Positions 33,192 to 44,802 of a stretch of 64,000 nucleotides of DNA are shown piece after piece. The first letter of the stretch is position 1, and every line of letters begins with the position of its first letter. This DNA is from Pratylenchus scribneri (taxonomy: Eukaryota; Nematoda; Chromadorea; Rhabditida; Pratylenchidae). The stretch covers positions 1,426,001 to 1,490,000 of the forward strand of contig JAQSEB010000137.1 of assembly GCA_030063045.1 (NCBI GenBank), read 5' to 3'. A model generated the notes under the pieces. The model saw only the letters and a list, made by a program, of their open reading frames with translations. It was not told the DNA's origin and did no database searches. A program made the translations under genes and the position numbers.

Positions 33192-36106
33192 ATGCTCTAC
33201 CCTTCGGCTGCTGCCATTGCCACTGTTGGACGTCGATCGCCCAGCCCTGAATGCCCCAGTTTTGAACACATGGAAAGGAAGGTGAATGATTGAATATAAT
33301 TTGGCCCTTTTTAAATTTTGGGGAATTTTCGAGGGAAATTTGGGGGAATTTGTAAGGGGAATAATGGCACTCAATCCTTTCCGACCCCCCTGTCGTATGC
33401 CAATTGCCTTGGGCCAATTTCGCCCCACACAAAAAAGAATTTACCCAAATTTTTGAATCTCAATTTCGCCTAATTATTAAAAAATTATTCTCCCGAAAAT
33501 TATTTCTTTCCCTAAAAATGTCCCTAAATTCAATTGTAAGACCAAAAATTTCCGTAATTATTTTTCAACTTAAATTTCAGCAAAAAAAACCGTTGATGGA
33601 GAAGAAGAGACGGGCCCGAATAAATGCATGCTTTGACCGGCTGAAGGAATTGTTGCTGCATTCAGAATTACAACAAAAGTAGGTGGTTGGGTTTTGGTTG
33701 ACCCAAATTATTATGCATAAAATATAAGAAAAAATTGGGCAGAAAATGTGCCAAAAAGTGTGCTAAAATCTGCCAAAAAATTCATATAAATCTGCGAAAA
33801 ATTTCCATAAAATTGGCCAAAAATTAAGCATAAATTATGCTAAAAAATGCCACAAAAGTAAGCATAAAATGTGCTAAAAATTGCCACAAAATTAAGCATA
33901 AAATGTACCCAAAAAAATTCGGCTAAAATGTGCCAAAAAATTTAACATAAAATTACTAAAAAAATGAGCCATAAAATGTGCCATTTTAATTCACAGAAAT
34001 GCCTTAAGGGTATATGAACTTACTAAAAGCATTGAATTCGATCTTTTGGCCTTAAATTGTCTAATTTTATCCAATTTGGTAAGCAAATGCCAACATTTAT
34101 TATTAATTAGCCACATTTATAAATATTACCATTAATCCTTACCAAGATGGCCAAATTTGAGAAAAATTAGACCATCATGTATGACACTTCCCAAATTACT
34201 TTCCGAAAGAATTTTGATCAAAAATTCATAAAAATCCATCATTTTTTCAGCAGCAAATTGGAAAAAGCGGATATCCTGGAGAAGACTGTCCTCTTTGTTT
34301 CACTGCTTCAACAGCAAAATGCCCGCCTCCAACATCAACTCCAACAATTGTTGGGCTGCACTGACCAAGGCTTGGCCTTTCAGAGAGGAATTCGTGAGGG
34401 TGTTTCGCTGTCGGTGACGGCCACCGTCGATTTGTTGGCCGGATTACCGCAACCATTTTGTTCCGCCGAACTTTGCCAACGGGTTAAGGCTGAAGTGCCG
34501 GAAAAAGTGGGGCAAGCCGCGTCCGGTGGCCTTCTCATCAGTCCCAACCAAAACAATCATCGTACAAAAGGATGTGCCGGTGGCATTTTTGGAGGCAATG
34601 AAGGCATGAGACCCTAAATAAAATAAAGTAAATTCTCTATTAAAAGCCCACGGGCTTATAAATTCAGCCCCTCCTGTGGTGTGGGCTTTTAATAGAGAAT
34701 TTGCGGTAAATTTAAATTAAATTCACATCAAATTTTTAGTGTCCCCTTCAACATTGAGGCCACCGGCAATGGCGGCACCCACTATTGTGCCGATGCCAAC
34801 TCAATTTACGCCTGCTGCTGCCCCAGTTGCCCATCCACATCATCATCCATTCTTCCGTCAACCAATTCTAAACTTTTGTTGGCCACAATCATTTTTCCAA
34901 CAGCAATCACAATCGACGCCCATTCAGCCATCATCCGCATTTTCTAGCCCACCATCCACTGCCATCGGTGGGTTTTCTTTTTTACTTATTATATTATAAC
35001 TTTCCAAAAAAAATGTCCGGAAAACTTAATTAAAAATCTTTCCGGAAAATTAAATTAAAATTCTTTCCGGAAAATTTAATTAAAATCTTTCCGGAAAACT
35101 TAATTAAAATCTTTCCGGAAAACTTAATTAAAATCTTTCCGGAAAACTTAATTAAAATCTTTCCGGAAAACTTAATTAAAATCTTTCCGGAAAATTTAAT
35201 TAAAATCTTTCCGGAAAACTTAATTAAAATCTTTCCGGAAAACTTAATTAAAATCTTTCCGGAAAACTTAATTAGTAGAACTCCTGAAACATTCATTTTA
35301 TGTCAAAAATTGGAGAAATATTCAATATTTAGTCCCTTTGGGCATTTTTGAAACTTTCCTTTCCATTTTTCAGTTGCCGATTCGGCCAATTCCACAAATT
35401 CAAAGGCCACCCCATTGCCAAATGTTTCTTCAAATTCTGATGATTCTGATGGTCAGCCAACGATTGTCCAACAAGAGGAAGAGGAATTGGTGGACGTGGA
35501 AAGTTTGGCGGCAGCCGAAACAAAAGGAGAAACTGTGGCGGCGGCAAATGGACCAAAAGAAGCAAAAAATGTGGAAACCGAGAATGATGATGGGGTAAGA
35601 AATGGGGGAAATATTTATATTCAATTAATAGGTCTAATCAAAACGCATCAGTGGATTTATATTTTGGCTTGGGTTTAGCTAAGTCTAACCTATTTTTGAA
35701 CCATTAAACCAAAATGGGTTTAAACCGTTTAATACCCTTTAGTTGTTGACCAAACCAAAATGGGTTTAAACCGTTTAATACCCTTTAATTGTTGACCAAA
35801 CCAAAATGGGTTTAAACCGTTTAATACCCTTTAATTGTTGACCAGACCATAACAAATTATATGCCATTCAATGCGACTTGACCAGCTCTATCCAATTTTG
35901 GGTATATGGCTTGTGAATCTAGGAAAAACACTCCTTAAATCATTATAATTATATTGGCAATTTTAATAACATTAAATAAAAAATTTCAGGAACAAAACAA
36001 CAATAATATCGATGGTGGAACGACGACGACATCGCTGAAAATCAAACACAAAAGGATCGGACCGAGGGATTGCGTTTGGAAGCCGTATGCCGTTTCTGGC
36101 CATTGA
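33192..36106 (+). CDS. Hairy/E(spl)-family bHLH-Orange transcriptional repressor
   Basis: Exon 1 (33192-33281) follows TTTACAG 17 nt upstream, a possible trans-splice acceptor. bHLH: KKPLMEKKRRARINACFDRL|KELLL in exon 2 (from about 33583) and KLEKADILEKTVLFVSLLQQ in exon 3 (34250 on). The proline/lysine start of the basic region and KLEKADILE are hallmarks of Hairy/HES. The following stretch AFQRGIREGVSLSVTATVDL fits a weak Orange domain. Later exons are P/Q-rich (34740-34969) and acidic (about 35375-35594). The last exon ends RPRDCVWKPYAVSGH-like, with WKPY in place of the WRPW Groucho-binding tetrapeptide and five residues after it. The 34604-34739 intron uses a GC donor (GAAG|GCATGA), the only choice that keeps frame. 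Introns hold D3, C6 and a hairpin. C. elegans LIN-22 is the likely counterpart. Confidence 0.85.
33715..33990. repeat. Degenerate tandem repeat in bHLH intron 2
   Basis: Repeated AAAATGTGCCAAAAA / AATTAAGCATAAA phrases with a period of roughly 20-35 bp. Irregular and old. No coding frame. Confidence 0.6.
34630..34702. repeat. Near-perfect hairpin inside the GC-AG intron
   Basis: TTCTCTATTAAAAGCCCAC and GTGGGCTTTTAATAGAGAA form a stem of about 22 bp with a 29-bp loop. It occupies most of the intron 34604-34739. Confidence 0.8.
35015..35276. repeat. 24-bp palindrome-centred tandem array D3
   Basis: About 11 units, AAAATCTTTCCGGAAAACTT plus AATT. It lies in the bHLH intron between the P/Q-rich and acidic exons. 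Same core as D1 but with a different spacer. Confidence 0.9.
35630..35965 (+). mobile_element. C-family minisatellite element, copy C6
   Basis: Three 46-bp units between CAAAACGCATCAGTGGATTT and the right flank ATTCAATGCGACTTGACCAG. Last intron of the bHLH gene, same orientation as the gene. Confidence 0.85.
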
Positions 36107-36790
36107 CAAATTTGACAATTCTGTGCTGAATATTTTATTCATTTTTATGTGCTATTTTCATATTTCTTTATATTCAAATTTTTGTTTCCCAATTTGTGCG
36201 CCTTTTAAAATTTTCCACATGAATATTTTTGCCATTTTTACACAATAAAAGTGCATTCCCATCGAATTTGTTTTCATTTTCCCAGCCCAAATCTTTGGGG
36301 CACCAATCAAAATTGTCCAATGTTTCCCTAATTTTCCCAAGCCTTTTGCCCGGTGGACTTTTTAACTTTTTATCAGTGTGCGAAAAAGGATTGGTTGAGT
36401 AAATTGGGCACCGATCATTGGAAAGGAATTATGATTTTTGCTTAAAAGGAAATTGAGGGAATGATGAATTCAAAATTGTCAATTTTTTGAAAATATTTAT
36501 TTAGAAATATTTTTGGTATTTGTCGGTTATCCATCTCCATTGATTTTAAACACCCCAAAGGATGGTCCAAATTTTCCCTAATGCTGCACCGGAGTCCGGG
36601 GGACTGGTTAAAGTAAAGGTTATCTTTATCTACCTCCAAATTTTAGTCACCATCAATGAGAGCCTCTGTAATATTTTATAGGATGGCTTTATCCATCTCC
36701 AGGCCTTAATATGATCTCGAGGGAGAGGTACCCGTTTTTCTATTGTAATTTTGGGGTTGCCAAACTCGAATATTCTCTAATTCATTCATA
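36107..36790. other. bHLH 3' flank
   Basis: Non-coding, AT-rich. AATAAA at about 36244 could serve as a polyadenylation signal for the bHLH gene. Nothing else recognised. Confidence 0.5.
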
Positions 36791-36915
36791 TTTGGGTACT
36801 TAACGGTTATCTACCTCCAGATTTTTTTAGGTCAACTGGGGAAAGGTACCGGTGATCCCCATGGGTCATCCGGTATAGAATTAGGGTTCTTAGGAGATAG
36901 ATTATCATTTCACAT

Positions 36916-38798
36916 TAGGGTTGGCCCCCGGCGCCCGGGGAACGATTTTCGGGGACGGGGAATTGCGGGGAGACAAGCTTCGGGGACGGGGACGGGGAGA
37001 GCTTCGCGGGGAGGGGAACGGGGACGGGGACGGGGTCCCCGAAATTTCGGGGAATTTGCCCTTTCTTGGAAAAAATTTTTTTTCCAACTTTCAAAAAATC
37101 TTTTTATTTCTAAAATTTTTCCGAACGTCTAATAAATAAATAAAATGTATAAAATTGAATGATTTAAAATATTTTATAATAAAAGTCGTCCCATTTCTTC
37201 ATCCGGAATTTGTTCCCAAATTGGCTCATCATCCGATCCTGGCTCATTTTCTTTTGTTTTTTCTTCCTCCAACAATGGATTCGAAATCAAATTGGCCTTT
37301 GCAACCAGCAAATTTTGAACAGTGCTAGCATGGATCCTGAATTGTCGAAATATTTTAATATTAAATTAGAATATTGTTCTTAAACCTATTGCGCAAATTA
37401 TTGTAGAAAAGCAAAGTTGCTTTGTTGAAAAGGCATTCTGACGAGACGGAAGTGGCAGTAAAGAAATGAAGTGCTAGGGCTGCACGCGAAAGCATAGGAA
37501 ATTAGAGTTGATGAGCATCCCATCATTTGAAAATGTCCAATTTCTCAGGGTCGATGTTCTCCATAGTTAGATTCACTGTCCACAACTCGGCATGTCCCTT
37601 CCGACAAGTAAAAAGTTACTGATCCCACTTTCGGCCTCTAACAATCCGAAATCCGGTTCTTCCTCTTGCGCTTGTTGGATGGTTATTCCGGCCAAAAAAT
37701 GCCTTTGCCTTCTTTCATTCAACAAAGGAGTGAATGCAATGGCCAATGGAGGCAATTGTTCATCTGGGAAGATTAGCTGTAGCCGATTGAGTGATTCCGT
37801 CGATCGGGCCAATTCATGGAAGAAGACCTTGATTGTGACTTGTGAGGGCGAAATGAAAGTGGATGGATGTCTTTCCAGCCAAGGAATATACATGGGTTGT
37901 ATCCAATTGTTCGGCAATGGCATCCGCCCTTTTCAGCTCAGACCCCAATGCTTCCAAGTTCCAAACTTTTTGCGCTATGTGCCGTCTTTTTCAACAGTTA
38001 CAATGCCAATTGACCAATTGTAGATATGAACCCGAAAATGAATAAGGAGGCATAATGCCCGACAAATATTAACATTTAAGCGCATTTAATGGATTGAGAC
38101 GAATTTCAATATTGATAAGAATTTTTTGGTGGACACACTTTAGAAGACTCTAGTTTAGGCCCATTTAGGCCATCTTTTTGTCATAAAGAAGAAAGCGTAG
38201 GGAAAGTAAAGGGATGGGCCCTCTCTAGTTATTAAGAGTGTAAGTTTAGGGTTACATTACATGATATTCTTTGAATTATTCTAAACATTTTAATCCTGAT
38301 GATGCCTAGGGGTAATCCTTCACTTTCTTCCTTCTCAACAAAAAAGAAGTGGTCTAAAGTTTTGACGATATTTTTCTCTGTAAAATAATTTTTATTTAAT
38401 TTATAAATAACATAAAGCCTGTCAGCTTCCTTTTTTACAATTTATAATGAAATATGAATAATAAAATATGAAATAATAAAGAAAAAATAATGAATTATGA
38501 ATTAGTATAAAATATGGAAATTGAGTGAGAAAAATGAATTTTTCAATAAAAATTGATTATTTTTCATTAAAAATATCAATTTTCATACATGAAAATAGAG
38601 AAAAAAAGACTTTTTAGTTGAATTTCCGAAAAAACATTTCCCCCGAAATTTCGGGGTCCCCGGCCGGGGAGAGGCTCCACGGGGAGGGATTCGGGGACGG
38701 GGAATATTCATTTTCGGGGACGGGGACGGGGGACGGGGGCAAAAAAGCCCGGGGACGGGGGGGGAACGGGGACGGGGAGGGGACGGGGGCCAACCCTA
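36916..38798. mobile_element. 1.88-kb hAT transposon, GC-rich ends, 8-bp TSD
   Basis: Ends TAGGGTTGGCCCCCG are inverted. TTTCACAT flanks it at 36908-36915 and 38799-38806 (perfect). About 120 bp at the left end and 155 bp at the right end consist of GGGGAC/GGGGA runs. The interior is AT-rich and carries a minus-strand transposase remnant. It is inserted into foldback F3. Confidence 0.93.
37212..38030 (-). pseudogene. hAT transposase C-terminal remnant
   Basis: Minus-strand frames give ELARSTESLNRLQLIFPDEQ-like sequence (37573-37923), then FPMLSRAALALHFF, TATSVSSECLFNKA and LLFYNNLRNR (about 37390-37490), the hAT dimerisation motif (ATSVSSERxFS...RNRL). The stretches lie in different frames with stops between them and there is no N-terminal half, so it is a broken, non-autonomous copy. 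Confidence 0.75.
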
Positions 38799-38893
38799 TT
38801 TCACATATCCCTAACCCTAACCCTAATCACCTTAAGGGGTGACCCTTCCTTCTTTTTCAAATCTGGAGGTAGATAATAACCGATAAGTACCCA

Positions 38894-40853
38894 TATTTGA
38901 CCATCTTTGAAAAGAAAATTCCAACATTTAGGTGACCTATCCATGGTTAAAATGTTGGCATTTGGCTTAACAAGATTGGCATAAATTGGAAAAAATAGAA
39001 AGGCCAGACTTATGCTTGTCATTTTCAGAAATTAGCCCTATGGAAAATACTTTATTGAATTAAAAATTGGGTAAACAAATATAATAAATCATAATTCTCA
39101 GTTCCATTTTTGTACATTGAAAAGGACCGTAAATTTGTCTCATTGAATGAAAGATTAGATCGACAAAAATCCTATATTCCCTTGCTCTGGTCAATGTTGT
39201 TATTTTCGGCATTGGCAAATCTCCCCAAAATTGACTTGAAAAATTGATTTGAATGCGCAATTTGGAACGAAGTAGAAGAGAGGGATAATCGGCAAAATGA
39301 ATGTGGCGGCGAATGTGCATACAAAAAGCACAGTGAAGGGGGGCCGATTAATCGGCGCGTAAATGTGGGAATGGGCGCGGCAAATGGGCAAAAAAAAAGT
39401 TTAGAGTGGAAGGAAAGTTGCCGATGCTGATGAGAAGTGTGGGAACGGCTGAAGACGAAGGAAGGAGGGAATCGAGTCAACAACCGGCGAAGATTTGGGG
39501 GATTTGTGTGGAGTTTAGGGATTAGCGTGTGTGTTTGATTGGCTTTTTGCCCTCGGCAAAGTGGTGGACGGAAATACTCACTTTGGCCAATTTCGCCGCC
39601 GTCCTTCATTAAATAGTGGGCAAACATCCCAGCAGATTAATTGGTCCGAATTATTTTTTGGACAAAATGGTTGATGGTGGGGATGGGGATGGGGGATTAA
39701 AGTTTTGCCGAAAAGGGAAACAAAAAATTGACTGGACATTTACTGCCAAATTTTCACAATTTGGATTATTGGGCGAAAGCCTGCTGCTAGAAGGGGCAGA
39801 GGCACAATCCCCTTTTTCAATTAAATAATGGCGGATGGGCCAAACACAAATGGCCCAGATTAATTGCTCCAAATTGTTAGGCAAAGTGCTGGAACTAGAC
39901 CTACCATTTATTTATTTTTTTTGGACAAAATAGTTGGCGGTGGGGGATTAAAGTTTGGCCGAAAATAGAATTGAAAAAAAGACTGAGAAAAAAGGACTGA
40001 AATTGCCCACTACCATTTTTCACAAAGAATAAGGGATCATTGACGATAGCCGGAGGCGAAATTGGATGGAGGGAGGAGAGAGGAGGAACAATGGGCATCA
40101 AAGAAGCCGATATGGAGCGGTCGAATTACTGGGATAAAGGCGGTGTGGTGTGAATTGCTTCGAAAATGGCACATTAGTTAGGAGAGAAATTGCTGGGAAA
40201 AAATTGCAAATCGATGCCTTTTTTAGGTTTTTCAATAGAGAAAATTATTTGAATATTTAAATTATGTTTCCGAAAAAATGGTGAATTAAAAATCTTTCCG
40301 AAAAACATTTAAATAGGCGGAATTTGCATTTGCAATTACAAATCAGAACAGGCGGAATTTACAATCGCAAATCAGAATTACAATTACAGCCCCTAAAAAA
40401 TGCTCATAAAAAATATTTTCATGTTTTTTTCATATGTAAAATAAATTTAATAAAATTTAAATTCATCAATCCATCCAAAAGTCAATTATGGCTCATCAAT
40501 TGGACATCTTCCCACTTCCCATGCCCTTCAACTATCCATATTCCATATTTATGCACCTTCTGGGATGGCCAAACAATTTTTTAAATGCCATGGGAATTGA
40601 GGGAAGGAAAAAGGCAATGTGGAGGGAATCGTCGAATGCACCGGCGATCGGCGGGAAATGAAACGGGAAAAAGTGGGGGAAAAGCACACCATGTTTCTTT
40701 CCCAAATATTTTTTTTTTGAATTAATTCAAGCAAAAATGACAAATTTATAAATGGAAATCAAATTAAAAAATAATAAAATCGAGAATGGAATAATCAAAA
40801 ATAATCAAATTTGATGTCCACAGTTTATGCTATTTCCCTCATTTATTTCCTTT
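38894..40853. other. Intergenic region between convergent bHLH and pepsin-inhibitor genes
   Basis: No supported gene. It contains a two-copy direct repeat, GGACAAAATGGTTG.. with GGGGGATTAAAGTTTTGCCG (about 39658) and a diverged copy at about 39922, and at 40315-40435 a fragment with TTACAAATCAGAA units related to array E. Confidence 0.6.
40315..40435. repeat. Unexpanded relative of array E
   Basis: It contains AATTACAAATCAGAA repeats followed by CCCCTAAAAAATGCTCATAA and TTTTTTTCATATG. The same downstream phrase follows the large array at 50620-50690. Confidence 0.7.
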
Positions 40854-43302
40854 TTAAACAACCAAAGTGCAAAATTCGGGTGCCTTTGGCTCTTTTGGAA
40901 TTTCCGTGTTCGTTTTTGCTTTTTCTATTGTTTCTTCTTCGCCTCCTCCTTCAATTGGGCCCAATTTTGTATCAATTCCCACCGACGCCGTTGAATTTAT
41001 GGGACCGCCGAGGCCAAATTGACGGCCAAAGAATTGTTCCATTTGCTACAGAATTTATTGCATTTTGTGAATTCTTTTCCCATTTCATTCACCTTTTTAA
41101 AGCCAGCCGCAATTGCCTCTTGGTATGCGGTGAATTGTGCCTCAAATTGGGCCAATTCCCGTTGTTCACCGGCGCTCAATTTTCGCACAAATGAATCGCC
41201 GATGAATACGCTGTCCCCTTGGACAGTGCAACCATCAAAGACTGCAAAAATAATTGGGAAAAATGCTTTTGTTTTTGTTCCAATTCAAACCAAATTGGGT
41301 GGTGGCCTTTTCCGAGCAAAATGATGGCTGAAAATGATTGATGAGGAGATGTTCATTCATTGTTGTCTTTTTATAATAGGCCCTAACTTATCGCCATTTA
41401 TAAAACTAATCAAAAGCCGAACAAATTTTAATGACTTTAGTATCAAATTAAAGAGCAGACTTTTGGCTATCCAATGATATTAATTTTATTTAAATTGGTT
41501 CAAAAATGGTGAAGTTATGGCCAAAAAACCATGATGATCTTTTAATGTGGATTAGTAGAATGTTCATTGGTTTTTTGGTCATAACTTAATCATTCCTGAA
41601 CCAATTTAAATAAATTTAATATAATTCAGTAGCCAAAAATCTGTTCTTTAATTTGATAATAAAATCATCAAAATTGGTTCAGATCTTGATGAGTTATTTT
41701 AAATGGGAAAGTTGGCCCCGTAATCAGCCTACTCCGCTTCTTTATTCACCCTTTTCGGCGGTTCCGGTTGCTTCTTTTGCTGCAACAATGCACTCTTCAC
41801 TTCGGATTCGGCCAGTTGGAATTGTTTTTGCTGTTGCTCAAGGAATGCACGGACTTCATCGCGGAATCGGCCCAACGCTTTGCGATATTCGCGCATCTCT
41901 TCCTGCTCATCCTCGTCCAAACTTTTTGTGAAACGGCCATTTATGTAGAGTTTGTCTTGCTTAAAAATTATATAATTTTTTATTTAATTTACCAAAATAT
42001 ACTTTAAAATATTATTCATTCCCCTCAAAAATGCCCTCAAGCCCCTTCCATAATTGGGCCATGGATTATGGGAGCAGCCACTTTGGGTGGAAGTCTTTTA
42101 AGTTTTACCGCTTTAATTTTTGAGTGATTTTCAGTAAATTTTATATCCAATTAAAGAGTTGACTTTTCTCTATACAATGATATAGGACTGGCTTAAAAAT
42201 GCACATAATTATCGCCAAAAATTTGGCCATTCCCCTTCACTCCCTATTTAAGAGCGACCACTTGGGCCCGGTTTCCTACGCTTTAAAAAGTCAGCCATTT
42301 TTGATATATTTTATGTCAAATTAAAGAGCAGACTTAGATCTATCTAAAGATATAGAAAACAATTGGATTTGCTAAGAAGTATAACCAAAAAAATTGAAAA
42401 AATATCCTTTCCATATTTGGATACAACAACTTGTGCCCGAGGCTTTTTCCGCTTTAATTTTTAAGTCATTTTCGGTGAATTTATTAACAGATTAAAGAAC
42501 AGACTTAGATCTATCAATTTATAAAGAAAATAACTGGTTTGGCTTAAAATTCATAGAATTATATGGTCATAAAATATGTTGGGAAAAGCCACTTTGGCTC
42601 GAGGCTTTCTACCGCTTCAAAAATGAAACAGTTTTTAGTAAATTTGAAGTCAAATAAAAGAGCCGACCTAATTCTATCCAAAAATAAAGAAATAAATTGA
42701 ATTGGCTTAAAATTCAAAGAATTACGGCCAAAAATTCGACAATTATTCCCTTCAGCATTTGAGAGCAGCCATTTTGGTTCGGCCTTTCTAGCACTTTAAG
42801 AATTGAACCTTTTTGAGTGAATTCTATATCAAATTAAAGAGCTGACTTAATTCTATCCAATAATTAATAAAATAATTTTATTGAATGAAAATTCATAGAA
42901 TTATGGCCATAAATGTCTAAAGGAGGCGGAAAAATAGTGCCATCCTCATTCTGGAAATTATTATATTTTGTCAAAGACTGAACCAAATTTATTTATGAAA
43001 TATTCCATTAAATGACCAAGAAATGGTTTTTTCAAAAATGTCAAAAAATTACAAAGCGATTTAGTCTTCAAGGGATTTGCCTTGGCCAATTTGGCCATTC
43101 CCCCATTCTCCCCAAATTTTCCCAATTTTTTCCCAAAAATCACACGAACCGAAACAACGCAGCCCAAATTGCCACCTACAGTGGAAAGTGGACCACCGAA
43201 ACCGGCAAACCGTTTTGTCCGATTTATTGTTGGAGTGGCGGAATTGGCCAAAAGAAAGATGGCCGAGAAAAGGAGGCAAACGAATCCAAAATTTGGATGC
43301 AT
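40854..43302 (-). CDS. Secreted two-domain pepsin inhibitor-3-like protein
   Basis: Nematode-specific family typified by Ascaris pepsin inhibitor PI-3, an aspartic-protease inhibitor with two related domains. Exon 1 (43302-43156): signal peptide MHPNFGFVCLLFSAIFLLAN, a dibasic RTKR, then NLGCV. Exon 2 (41959-41750): QDKLYINGRFTKSLDEDEQE with a long QQ-rich helix. Exon 3 (41327-41291, 37 bp): PSFCSEKATTQF. Exon 4 (from 41241): VFDGCTVQGDSVFIGDSFVR, KLSAGEQRELAQFEAQF, and finally APEFCTLVV. The paired GC(T)V...LYI/VFI...R.L pattern and the C-terminal FCT are the family's features, and phases agree across exons 1-3. The distal part needs a frame change between about 41050 and 40990 to reach the FCTLVV end, through a short intron I could not place or a frameshift. 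Confidence 0.85.
41402..41710. repeat. A-family foldback MITE, copy A7
   Basis: AAATTAAAGAGCAGACTTTT in the left arm, a diverged complement in the right arm, right end CTTGATGAGTTATTTTAAAT. Intron between pepsin-inhibitor exons 2 and 3. Confidence 0.8.
42060..42930. repeat. About 170-bp degenerate tandem repeat, five units
   Basis: AATTAAAGAG-type cores occur near 42152, 42322, 42491, 42654 and 42831 (spacing 163-177 bp), each followed by GACTT..TCTAT.. and by CTTAAAATTCATAGAATTAT and GCCAAAAA. The core phrase is shared with A-family MITE arms, but here all copies are direct rather than inverted. First intron of the pepsin-inhibitor gene. Confidence 0.75.
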
Positions 43303-44802
43303 TATTTTTGCTTTTTTTGCTACAAAATTTTAGAATTGGAAAATTTCGAATGAAAATAGAATAAAATGTGCCCTATATGGGCCCATTAAAATTGCGGCCA
43401 AATTTGGCGCAAATTTTTGGGGGATGTGTGGAATAAGGCAAAATAAAGAGGGCGGTGGGAACAAAGGAATTTGGATCGAGTGGAGGAGAAAAATGAAACA
43501 ATAACACGGAAGAGGATGAGGAATAACAATGAATAAATTGGAATTGGATGGATGGACCGGAATGCTGCTCGGAGATGGATGGATGGATGAATTGAGAGGA
43601 GCCAGCTCCTGTGGTCCTGGGCCTTGAATTGGGCCATCTGGGAATCAAGATGTGGCCGGCTGGTGGATAGGCAAAACGGAGCAAAAAACGTCGAGAATCG
43701 GAGATGCGGACCCATCGCGTGTGCAATGGTCCCCCTTCTTTTATGTTTTTTGTGTAAATAAATTTAATAATTCCTTCGGACGTGTGGGAAATGATCAGAG
43801 AAAGAAGAGTGGACTGGTTCTGCTGATGAGGAGAAGGAATTTGTGACTTGTTTTGTACTATTGTACCACACAATTTTATACGCTTCCAATCCCACCTCAT
43901 TTTGATGAGAGTGGGAAGGCCGATTGTGTAATTAAATGTATCATTTTGGCCGCGATTCGCTTGAATCTCCCCTACGGGTGAAAATGATCGGTTTTACGAG
44001 GCTAAAACAGTGACTCAAATTACCCAAAATAATTGGGCGCTTCTTCCTATTTCATCTAGAGAGTCATGGTTTTCTATTTGATTAGGAAAATTACACTTTT
44101 ATTAACGCACCAATTTATCCGAAAATAAAATACAAATAATATAAAATAATATCACATTTTGCTGGAGGAAAGAAATGAAATTGAAGTATTAAAATAGGAA
44201 TTATATTTATGTTCTTTTTATGAATCCAATTTGTCCATTTGTCAGCAAAGTCGAGTGCATTGTCCATGAGCAAATTTCACTAAATTATGGAAAATTATTC
44301 ACCGAAACAAATTAATAAAATGAGAAATATTTAATTTGCCAAAGTATTGTAAATGCCGAAAATAATTATAATGGTTTAAAGAGGGGTTTGGTCCTAAATT
44401 TACAAACCAAATACCCAAAATTGGATAGAGCTGGTCAAGACGCATTGAATGGTATATAATTTGTTATGGTTTGGTCAATTATTAAAGGGTATTAAACGGT
44501 TTAAACCCATTTTGGTTTGGTCAACAATTAAAGGGTATTAAACGGTTTAAACCCATTTTGGTTTGGTCAACAATTAAAGGGTATTAAACGGTTTAAACCC
44601 ATTTTGGTTTGGTCAACAATTAAAGGGTATTAAACGGTTTAAACCCATTTTGGTTTAATGGTTTAAAACTAAGTTAGAATTGATTAAACCCAAAAGCCAA
44701 ATGACCTAATCAAATGATATCGATTGATATAAAGCTTATGGATTTATTTGTCAGTGTTTTTCGGCAAATTAAATATTTCCCATTATTAAAATTTGGTTCA
44801 AC
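43303..44802. other. Pepsin-inhibitor promoter side and 3' flank of the long coiled-coil gene
   Basis: No supported gene. It contains C7 (44355-44745). A 175-residue minus-strand open frame at 43373-43900 has no domain and a composition like translated spacer. Confidence 0.55.
44355..44745 (-). mobile_element. C-family minisatellite element, copy C7
   Basis: Four to five 46-bp units in the minus orientation. GGTCAAGACGCATTGAATGG flank on the left; GGTTTAAAACTAAGTTAGAA on the right. It lies immediately 3' of the coiled-coil gene stop. Confidence 0.85.

Larger units (their letters stand above)
36791..38893. repeat. F-family foldback F3, interrupted by a hAT element
   Basis: The left arm GGGTACTTAACGGTTATCTA then CCTCCAGATTT and the right arm AAATCTGGAGGTAGATAATA then ACCGATAAGTACCC are inverted. 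Next to the insertion lie TTAGGGTTCTTAGG on the left and CCCTAACCCTAACCCTAA on the right. Without the insert and one TSD copy the foldback would be about 210 bp, like F4. Confidence 0.8.

Noticed and set aside
35030..35296. 88-residue frame of KILIKFSG repeats
   Set aside because: Translation of array D3 on the antisense strand of a bHLH intron.
43373..43900. 175-residue minus-strand frame upstream of the pepsin inhibitor
   Set aside because: No domain, proline/serine composition of translated spacer, and no splice connection; the signal-peptide exon at 43302 is a better gene start.
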